Position numbers and translations under genes: made by a program
In this document: positions 19,904 to 28,433 of the stretch, one piece after another
Numbering within the stretch: position 1 is the first letter of the stretch
How the letters are laid out: each line of letters starts with the position of its first letter
Assembly (NCBI GenBank): GCA_009602725.1
Contig: WELB01000175.1
Coordinates: 1-28,433, forward strand
Reading direction: 5' to 3'
DNA from: Spirogloea muscicola
Lineage: Eukaryota; Streptophyta; Zygnematophyceae; Spirogloeales; Spirogloeaceae
Length of the DNA stretch: 28,433 nucleotides
The notes under the pieces: model-generated
Told to the model about the DNA's origin: nothing
The model's input: only the letters and a program-made list of their open reading frames with translations
Databases searched by the model: none

Positions 19904-20653
19904 ATGGCCGCTGAGGAGGACGGCGAGCGCGGCGGCGACGGCGGCGGCGGCGGGAAGGAGGAGTGGGTGAAACTGATCAGCGCGGAGGGGTTCAAGTTCG
20001 TGGTCTCGCGCCGCGCCGCCATGGTCTCCAACACGCTCCACAACATGCTCAGCTCCTCGGGTGCCCCCTCAGCCTCCCCTCCTCCCTCGCTCCTCCCTGG
20101 CCGCCGCTTCGCAGTCGCCGCGGGCCTGAACGCTGCCAGCTGCCGGCGGCCTCGTTGGGGCTTGCGCAGGCGGGTTCCAGGAGACGAGCAGCGGGGAGGT
20201 AAGATTCCCCGACATCAGCACGCCCATCCTGGAAAAGCTCTGCCAGTACTTCTACTACAAGCTGCGATACAGCGACCCAGCCAAGTGAGTGCCATTGGCA
20301 GGCCCAGCACCACCTTGGCGCTCCCGACAGAGGCTGTCCCATGCCGAGCACTCTTTCCAGTCTAATGTCACCTGCGTATGCTCTTCTTGGGCTGCCCTTG
20401 CTGTGGATCCTGCCTGTATGGTCGAGCAGGACGTCTGTGTCTCTACCAATGCAGAGGGTGTCAGACTTGTCAAGGCTTGCTCTTGCTTCCACGTCGCTCA
20501 CCGTGTTGACACGTGCATCTGCACAGCTTCTTCATGTGTGGTGCATGATGACAAATGGGTGTACTGCGCAGCCAGAAGAACATCCCAGAGTTCAAGATCG
20601 ACCCTGAGATTGCCCTGGAATTGCTCATGGCTGCCAACTACCTAGACACCTGA
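19904..20653 (+). CDS. ELOC: Elongin C, 117 aa
   Basis: Three exons: 19904-20060, 20170-20284 and 20572-20653. The introns are GT-AG (109 and 287 bp) and phase is kept. After a short acidic and Gly-rich start, the protein follows elongin C: WVKLISAEGFKFVVSRRAAM, NTLHNMLSSSG, then EVRFPDISTPILEKLCQYF and KLRYSD, ending with IPEFKIDPEIALELLMAANYLDT. This is the SKP1/BTB-like fold. Animal and plant elongin C is about 112 residues, so the model is full length. The protein is an adaptor in cullin-type ubiquitin ligases and pairs with elongin B and BC-box proteins, including elongin A. The ATG chosen is the first in frame; a GTG 21 bp upstream was disregarded. It is divergent from ALMT and convergent with CLC. 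Confidence 0.97.
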
Positions 20654-20959
20654 CGGTCCAAGTACCTGCATGCCTGCACGACTGCCGAGGTCACCGTCGT
20701 GATCTTTGTATATATTGGTTGTCAAGTCTCCATAATACAACTGGCCAGTTAAGGCAATCTGTGTAGTAGGAGTTGCGTACTAGCAGACACAAGTTGGTCC
20801 ACCTTGGCGAGCATCAGACTTGCTTGCTGCAAGGTCAATTGTGCGCCTGGGACGGGCTTTGTATGCAAGGCAGCAGGAGGGCTGGCTTGTCCAGGGGGAC
20901 TACTGGGCCGTGTCCAAGGCCCGTACCAGGTGGCTCAAAGGTCATGATGCATGGAGCAC
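20654..20959. other. Convergent 3' intergenic region
   Basis: This is about 300 bp between the elongin C stop codon and the CLC stop codon on the other strand. It should contain both 3' UTRs. TTGTATATATTGGTTGTC near 20706-20723 is a candidate near-upstream poly(A) region for elongin C. No structured RNA or further gene was seen. Confidence 0.4.
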
Positions 20960-22800
20960 CTATGGCAGCGAGAAAAGCACATCCTTGAAGCTGCCGTAGC
21001 CAAGGTCCCGGATATTGCTCCCGAATGTGGCCAAGCTGGCCGGCTCCATTTGCGGGGCCCCATGTGCCTTCTTGGCTGCAACAGCCAGGTCCTTCCTTGT
21101 AATGATGCCTACAACCCTGTCATAATACAAAGCCATGAGCAACCAGACGGTGAAGCCGCGGTCTCGGCGTGAGCAGCATGCGCATGCAGTTTGTGACTTC
21201 CAGAGCTGGGCTGCAAACCAGGATGCAACGCCAGTCTTTGCATGTAGCCTTGAAGCATCATACACACCTTCCCTCTGAATCGACAACAGGCAGATGTCGT
21301 AACCCAAGGTTCCTGAAGATGACATAGGCTCTATGTGCAGAGCACTCCTTCCTCACCTGCCAACAAAGCTGCTGTTAAAAGAAGTCTGTGATGTGAGCAG
21401 GCAAGACCTGCTCCTTAGCAACTCCCAAACAAGACGCAACCAGGGCTCTCTGTTGCACTTGGTCATACAGCCGTAGATGGAGCGTAACTAGCTTGGAATA
21501 CAGCTGTTGAGGACACATGTCCACATGTCACCCCATGCTCAAGTCAGAGTCGGTGCAGAATCTGAGTTTAAATGGGTCTGCAACTGACAGCAAGGGGAGC
21601 GTGATTCATGTACGGCCGTAGGTCGAGTGCAGTGTCGTCAACATTTGTGTACTTTTGGCTGCCTGGAAGCTGGTCATGTTGCTTATTGCTGCTCTCAACC
21701 TCACCCCCATTGTGAGAAATACCGATGTCTTGGCCTGCATCATGGCCTTCTTCTATCCACTGAAGCCCCAACTTATCAACAGATGAGGGCTGCATGCAGA
21801 CAGTAGCAGCTGGACTACTGATTAGTAGAAACTCCCAGCCTGTAGTTTGGCCAGCCCATCTCCACCAATGATGATGCCTGCATACGTTGTGCATGACTCA
21901 CACACTTTGAAGCAGAGTAACACTAGTCACAACTCAATTGTCAGCCACAGCTTGTTCAGGTCTTCCAGCAAATCCTTGAACACGTACAAGTCCAACAGAC
22001 CTGAGAAGACAAGTGGCGCGAGTAAGGGTTGTGGAAGAGGTGATAGACGCGCATGGCTCTCTCCAGCAGGACCTGCCTCCTTGTGACTGGCACACGCAGG
22101 CTTGGCTGTGATTTGTGGTGGCGGCTAAGTGAAACAGGTCGAACGGTGTCGTAGAAGGAGACAAAGGAGTGCTGCTCCAGGAGCAGGAGCAGCTGCGATC
22201 TCAGGATGAGGCCGATGAGGTTGCGATTTTCCCTAGCTGCAGTAGATGAGGCAATGGTGGTGCCCATTGTGGCACTTAATGAGATCGTGACTACATATGA
22301 GAAACTTTCAATGACTGCCTCAGCCCATGAGCTATAAGCACCTATTCAATTGACAGCTGCAAGTTTTCTATACTGGGAAGCCAATGACACTCGGAGGTGT
22401 CATGAAGGGGACTTACGCTTGCTGGGATCAATTCCTGCATAGATAGGGAATCCATTGTGCCTGGTACGTTTCAGCACTTGCAGGACCTCCTTCACCTTGA
22501 CTACCTGATTGACCAACAGCCAGGTAACTGCTAAGACTACACACAATGTTGAAGCAACTGCGAGTGATCAGGATGCCTAGGAGAACATTCGAATAATGGG
22601 ACAGAGGATAGTGGCAGTTGCTGTCCCGTGACAGTCTATAATGTAGGAAGTCTGCAGCGACTTACTTCTTGAGCATTGTAATGGCAAAGCATGAGAGACA
22701 TGCAGCCAGCAGTCAGCTGATAACTACCTTCCCAAAGCCAATGGGGTTACGGGACATGATATCTTCGGCTGTGCGATTGGCCATTGCATGCGGCGGCTCA
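20960..22800 (-). other. CLC cytosolic CBS pair, exons 17-22
   Basis: Exons: 22800-22728, 22504-22417, 22236-22001, 21789-21589, 21356-21268 and 21116-20960. CBS1 reads [17 protein letters not shown], then [20 protein letters not shown], then [21 protein letters not shown] linker of about 100 residues precedes [18 protein letters not shown]2 reads [20 protein letters not shown], then [23 protein letters not shown] pairs in CLCs bind adenine nucleotides and regulate gating. The 3' end of exon 19 could instead be 22073, because another GT follows a CAG there. The exon 20 acceptor at 21790 is also only the best of several. The protein ends 46 residues after TRKDL at the TAG at 20960. Confidence 0.88.
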
Positions 22801-25800
22801 CTGTGAAGAAAGTTGACATGGCCTGCACGAATAATGTAAACAACAGCAGGCACAACTCACCAAAATGCAAATATCATTGATGTATACTGTACCAGATAGG
22901 CCACAAGAATTCAACAAGCAAGTATTGGAATATCGTTAAATTCATTTGGCACCTCGTATGGCTTGTGACAAACAATGGCTGCTGACCTAGCCTCTCAAGG
23001 TCATCCTCATAAGCTCCGGCCGATGTGAAGTGATGCGCAGCATAATTGGACATGACGACGGCAACAATGATGGGGAGGATGAAGTCAATACCACCAGTCC
23101 CCTCCACCATAATTACCACCTGTGCGTCAGAGGTGCAATTAGTACAGTCAGGTCAGGCAGCTCAGCTCCAGATGTTGCACATCGTGACTGTTGAAAACAT
23201 CTTTGCCGGACTCAGCTGGGCAACTGAGAAAGTCCGTTCAGCAAGCACTCGCATGCAAGGGTGCCATTACTGTGACATGCTGTCCTGAAAAGGAAAGGGC
23301 AGATTGCAACCAGGGAGATGGAACCGCGGAACACGCCACCGAGCATGGCTGTGGCTCCCACCAGCGCATGATGGCCAGGCTCAATTTTCCAGCTGCGCAA
23401 TTAACCTGGGTCAGTCACATTTACATTCCAGCTCAAGTTATGGGCCCTTTGCTTCTGAGTGAGCAGGACGCAGAGCAATAAGTGTGGATAGACAGAGAGA
23501 GGCAGGAAAGAAACGTGCTAGGCAGGCTGTTGAAGTATGGGGACCACCTGGGGAATAGCTCGTCCAGTAGGACACCAATAAGGCCACCAAATGTTGCTCC
23601 CACCTGTACCAAAGGTACACAAGCTTCGCAGTAGCCATTCAGTATGTCAATTAAGTAATCGTCTTACGCCAACATCTGCTCACACATAATGACACGGCAA
23701 TGCGGATGTGCATCAAGAAGCAGTGTGGAGGGTCGTGTAGCCGCTCCGCTAACCATCATGGACGGCATAAACAAGCCTCCGGGCATGGCTGCTCCGTAAG
23801 CCATCTGGAAGAGCACGAGGTAACCGCATGTGAAGATGGTCAAGCTCTTCCGTGTAAATGGAGGAGACTTGCCACTCTCCATCTTGAAAAGCTTCCGGAT
23901 GGACTGCAGCACACAAAACATTGCACTCGCACATAATCATCAGTGATGCAAGCCACAGCACAAGCCACCCCCAAGTAAAAGAAAGTAAATGCAGTGATCT
24001 ACTGAGGCTGTGCGTTCAAAGATCTGCTTTGGTATGGTAGTACATTGCTACAAAATGTTCTACTATGCGTTTATGAATAAGGTGATTTCACATGATCTAG
24101 AAAACAAGAAATGTATAGTGTCCCTTAAAATGTCATAAGCATGCAGAAGTATGCACTAGGACCAGCTTGAACAGCTCACCTGGTCAGGTACAGAGAAGAA
24201 GAGAGATGCCAAATCGTTATATTGCTTGACATCATTTCCTGGCTTTACACAAAGATACTGGAACCCATAGTCTCCATCTTTACGCCTGAACAAAGGCCGT
24301 GCTAATGTAGGGAATTGATAGTCTGCTATGTCCTTGCACAACCACTCTTATATGAAGTCTGGTGGTTTACAACGGTTTTACTTTTGTTGACAGTTATCAT
24401 TGACCAATAGTGTTAAAACATTAAGCACTTCAGAGATATGTAAGCTGAATACAGCTGCTGACATACTGGAGGTGCCAATCCCTTTCCTGACTACTTGATA
24501 CTCGTAGATATGTAGGACATGCAGGTTAGCCCTCTTCCCACTCAGTAGGCAGCTACTTCAGCAGAAGGGCCTAGAATTTACCTTACCATTCCTCGGGCTG
24601 AGGAAGGCAGCGGCCAAAGAGGGCAGGCAGAGCAAAGATGAAAGTGACTGATATCACCACAATCACACATGACTCTGCCACTCTGCCACAAGAGGAAGAC
24701 AGTTAGAGGAGATTAGAGTTGAGGAACCGCATGCACTTTGGCGTTTGCGTTGACATGAGGTTGGCTTCATGGCAGACTGCACATCAGTCCTGAGGTTGTT
24801 ACTCCTGCCATAAGCAACCTTTTCAACTTTGACACTTAATCTCCTTCACTGTGTGCAATCTTCCGTCTTGGTGGCCAGCATTAAGACCTGAGAAGCCTTT
24901 TCGTTGAAGGCACGCGCAACTTGGAAAGGTGCCCATGGACGATGTTGAAGAGCGCCCCCAGAATGCCCACCACAGCTGCCGTCAACATGAAGAAGGGCAT
25001 ATCCGAGACTGCGAGCTTTGGCTGTTGCTCATAAATGATCAGATGCTGCTGTGTCAGGATGATTGTAATAGCTACTTCGCCAGCTGGCACTGCAGCAGTT
25101 ATTTGCAAGTGGCTTGTGCCTTGTGACAATCTACAAGAGGCAGTATTCAGTAGATGCTAAGTGGAAAGCAATAGTTGATCAACCTTCAGAGCACTGCTGC
25201 TAATGCCTTGCCATCACCAGTTGGACGCTTTCTAAGACAAGTGCACAGCAGCACTTCCTTTGAAAAACAAAAAGCCGAAAGGGAGGGTGTGATGATCAAT
25301 CTCTGTTATGTTGGACATTACCCTCAGGCTATGAAAGGACAGAAGGCCAGTTTGAGATAGCGACCAATTTCTGCAGTGTGCATGCTACAGAATCATCAGG
25401 TACAGCAGGCAGCAGTCAAACATGCAATGATGCAGTACACAGTTGTACGCAGTGTTGTGTGCACACAGAGACGTAATCTTGCAAGGCAATACTAAATATG
25501 GGTGCAGATTGCATAGCGACGGGGCACACCTGCTCCTTACGAGAGATAGCGTGACTGTTGCAACTGATGCACACAATAAAGATCGCCACATGACCTGCAC
25601 TGTGGGGCATGTCAGCAATGACCAGGTGACTGTTATCATAATGTTCACTGAATATGTCATAATGTTCACTGTAAATACACGAAGGGTGCTTCCACATGGA
25701 AAAAATGGAGCGTGGCCTGCAATTTATGCATAGCCCAACAGACCTTTCTTGACCAGAATGATGAGGCTTCCTCCATGGAAAAGAGAACCCCTCCAACGGG

Positions 25801-28350
25801 TGATCCAAATGCTGCCGACACCCTGCAGAATGCACCACCACGTTGACTCTGTGCCTCGCGACATGTCTCCATTACTTGGCCCGTGCTTCAATGCCTGGTA
25901 AGAGACTGTCACATGGCAACGGGCCTTTTGCCAGAGTGGAACTGCCATGCATGTAGCATTTTTCTGGAAGGACGTGACAGCGTCAGAGCTAGTGCATGTA
26001 GCAGGCTTTGGGGCCGAACCCTGCTGCAGCTCCGGCTGAAATGAACTCTCGTCGATCCAGGTCATTGTGAAACTCCTGCAGATTGGACGCAGCAGTCAGA
26101 ATTCTTCTGGTGTCACCTGCATGGGTTCTTTGAGACCTTGACAGGGCAGTCTAGAGGTTCAGCATCAATGATGAACCGTCATTGAACACCTGTCACCCTA
26201 AACCCTGGGTACCTAGTTTCATGTCTTACGATTGGTATCCGAGCTGCCTGCAACCACTTGCCGAATCGGCCGAAGTAGTTATCTTGAAGAGTGTCCTCGT
26301 CCTCCTCATTAATGTCTAGTGAGTACATAGCCAGGGACGGACGAGGTGCTGTGTCCTGAAAGCCTCTCTGAACAGCCTGCACTGACTTGACCCCATCTCC
26401 CGATGGCGCTTTGTCTTGCCTACCCAATGGACCCTTGTGATCATCTCCAGCCTCCAAAGCTTGCTCACTTATCAGATCCTCGGAGGGCAATCCCAAAAGC
26501 CTGCCAGTGTCCTGTCCACCTGGGCTGCTGCTGTTGCTACTGCTATCAATGCTGTTCTCAGAATGGATATTTGAAGAGCTGGAGGTCGTAAGCAGCTGGT
26601 CACTTGAAGGAAGGGCAAGCGGTTGCGCAGAGAGGGATGTGAACGTGTTGGCAATTGCAGCACCGATGTGGACTAGGGGCCCCTCTGGACCAACAGCCAA
26701 GCCGGTGGTGACGGCGAACATCACGCCAAACGTCTGGACGCAACACAATACCAGCCAGCATCTCAGAAGATTGTTGTGAATGCATTAGAGCAGAGTGCAT
26801 GGCATGGCTCCTGCAGTCGCGAGCTCACCTTGGTAACAAGGGTGTCGATGCTCAGCAAATAAGGAATGTGGATGCCATTTAGGTTGGCCATCACAAGCGT
26901 CACGCCTCCGCCTGCAGCTGCTGGTGCAAGATATAGGACCTACGAGGCCACTCGCAGATGATCATCCTCTAGTAATCAGTCAATCTATGACTGATTGACC
27001 GAGGCTGCTGTCAATCAAGGTAGTTACTTAAGACTCTGAATGCTGCTCTGCAGTGCTTTCATCTCAAATGATGCAGGCTTAGACTTACTTCAGAAATGAG
27101 CAATCTACCTCGTCTGTATTATGTCTCGTGGCCCAATATGCAGGGTAAAAGTCTGTGCTGAGGGTTGCTGTGGTCTTAAAAGTCCCTCACATAGGTGTGT
27201 CAGCCCCTCACCGCTGCGCTGATGATGCCCACAACGACGAGCCCGTAAATGGCGTACCCCAGGAAGGCGATCAGTGGTGCTCCAAGATGGATACGGGAAA
27301 GGGCAAACCGCATCTGTGTTGTTCCACAAAGCCAGGGGTCAGTGCTGAGGGCCTCCCTGCTACTTAATGACTTGCATATATGAGCAGCCTCAGAGCTGAT
27401 GAGAACCTCAATGAGCAACCTCAGAGCTGATCAGTCTTCTCAATGAGCAATGCTCTAACAAGGTGTTTCCAGCTCCAACTGGTGCTTTTGCAGTCAAAGT
27501 CTGCTGTTGAAGCTGAGCTGAGGTTTGAAAGTGCACAGCCCAAAGGCTGTGGGTCAAGTCAGGGGGGTGATGGACCAACCTTCTGGTCGCGGACTTCCTC
27601 AGCAAACACTTCGATTGCAAAGGAGACAAGGCCTGGATTGGAATGTAGCGAGCAGTCAGTGCAAGGCATCTGAACGAGCAGATACACTTCAAGTGGGCTG
27701 GACACAAGGCCTAGCTTTTGAAGGCTCATGCAGCTGGCTTGACTCAGGACCTGTGCTGTGCAGTGCACACCAATCAGCTGAGACGCAGTGTGCCTGCCAG
27801 CGGCAGCAATCAGTGTCACCTGTGAGAAGGCCAATGCACAGCGTGCAGGTCCACTTGGCTACGGTGGCGCTAGTGTACCTGCAGGGCCCAAACAAGTTGT
27901 TCAGCAGGCTGAGGACTGCCTGTACAGTCCTCATTATCTTGCTTGCTTTTGATGTAGGGACGTATGCACAGGGGTTCTTTACTGCTTGGACGCCACCGTA
28001 GAGTTTTATCTGTCTGCCGGAGTGCCAAAGGTGCTAAATTCGCGTAGAGACAATGCTGGATAGCCGAGGGACGGGGTGCACGGGCCGAGAATGCACCCTT
28101 GGAGGTGGCGGCTCCGGCTGTGGAGCTTGGCCTCCATCGCAAAGACGCGGTTGTGGATGGGCGCGAAGTCCAGGCTGAGGGGGCCAGACGGATAAAGAAT
28201 ACACTGCCTGTAAGATGAAGGCCGCCGCAACGACAGCCACTGTGTAGTGGGAGAGCTCTCGCGCCGGGGCCCGCTGCGCGGAAAGTGATCGCGCCAAGAG
28301 GCAGCGGCTTGGCCGGGATACCTCTCGAGGTCCACGTCCTCGTCGTCCAT
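20960..28350 (-). CDS. CLC-6/7-like voltage-gated anion transporter with two CBS domains, 977 aa
   Basis: Twenty-two exons give one continuous frame of 977 codons; exon lists are in the two domain entries. The ATG at 28348-28350 starts [11 protein letters not shown], followed by SLDFAPIHN, which resembles the N-terminal segment of CLC-6/7-type proteins. The membrane domain has the gating-glutamate motif [10 protein letters not shown] (E210), the [14 protein letters not shown] motif with the glutamate pair at 397-398 that includes the proton glutamate of exchangers, and GGLFMPS (587-593). The usual GSGIP selectivity motif is replaced by GGGVT (166-170). Both glutamates present suggests an anion/H+ exchanger of an internal membrane (vacuole, Golgi or similar), as in plant CLC-a to d and animal CLC-7. 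Location is inferred only. It is convergent with elongin C. The promoter would lie at the right window edge. Confidence 0.95.
22953..28350 (-). other. CLC membrane domain, exons 1-16
   Basis: Exons: 28350-28097, 27878-27820, 27632-27580, 27313-27212, 26939-26829, 26733-26230, 26075-26020, 25822-25744, 25594-25541, 25048-24888, 24682-24587, 24285-24180, 23903-23754, 23603-23548, 23392-23311 and 23119-22953. Several are only 53-60 bp. The segments read in the expected CLC order: [43 protein letters not shown] with [120 protein letters not shown] and [16 protein letters not shown]. Exon 6 holds a Ser-rich insertion of about 110 residues (about 226-335). The small exons and the donor at 26230 depend on phase and homology. 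Confidence 0.9.
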
Positions 28351-28433
28351 GTCGCCGCCGACTCTGCGGCCGCCGCGGCCGCCATCCTCGGCGCCGGCCG
28401 AGGCCCCGGGGGCCGCCGCCGCCCGGCCACGTC
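28351..28433 (-). promoter_or_regulatory. 5' flank of the CLC gene, truncated
   Basis: This is the 83 bp upstream of the CLC ATG, very GC-rich (GCCGCCGCGGCCGCC type). It probably belongs to the 5' UTR. No TATA-like or other motif was seen before the window ends. Confidence 0.35.

Overview
The window is nuclear DNA of a plant-lineage eukaryote. The evidence is four intron-rich genes with GT-AG introns of about 80-530 bp, among them a full NAC transcription factor and an ALMT-type anion channel, both plant-lineage families. Long Ala/Pro/Ser-rich stretches inside the proteins, mixed base composition and a degenerate Ty3/gypsy retrotransposon suggest a streptophyte green alga or an early-diverging land plant rather than a flowering plant. 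The species cannot be named from the sequence alone.

Layout. Bases 1 to about 5530 are a decayed Ty3/gypsy LTR retrotransposon on the minus strand, cut by the left window edge. Its integrase, RNase H, reverse transcriptase, protease and gag can all be read, but they are separated by frameshifts. Its gag carries an inverted duplication: two arms of about 0.5 kb around a 60-bp spacer. One arm ends on a 15-bp minisatellite, and a tRNA-iMet-type primer binding site and an LTR edge follow. Bases 5530-8559 hold repeat-like DNA with many short hairpins and no recognisable gene.

Bases 8560-12391 (minus) are a seven-exon gene for an 885-residue NAC factor with a C-terminal membrane anchor. Bases 12392-14808 are a GC-rich and repeat-bearing spacer with one ambiguous base. 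Bases 14809-19035 (minus) encode a 920-residue ALMT-family protein in eight exons. A divergent intergenic region of about 870 bp, containing a second copy of a dispersed repeat, leads into elongin C (19904-20653, plus, three exons, 117 residues). Converging on it from the right is a 22-exon CLC-6/7-like anion transporter of 977 residues with two CBS domains (20960-28350, minus).

Functionally, ALMT and CLC are both membrane anion-transport proteins and flank elongin C, a ubiquitin-ligase adaptor. The tethered NAC factor is the kind of protein released from a membrane under stress. Nothing in the sequence shows that these genes act in one pathway. The exon models come from reading-frame continuity, splice-site consensus and family motifs; every junction keeps phase, but a few choices are marked as uncertain. 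The least ordinary observations are the gag foldback, the altered selectivity motif of the CLC, the long insertion in the ALMT, the membrane-tethered NAC, and the dispersed repeat next to the elongin C start.
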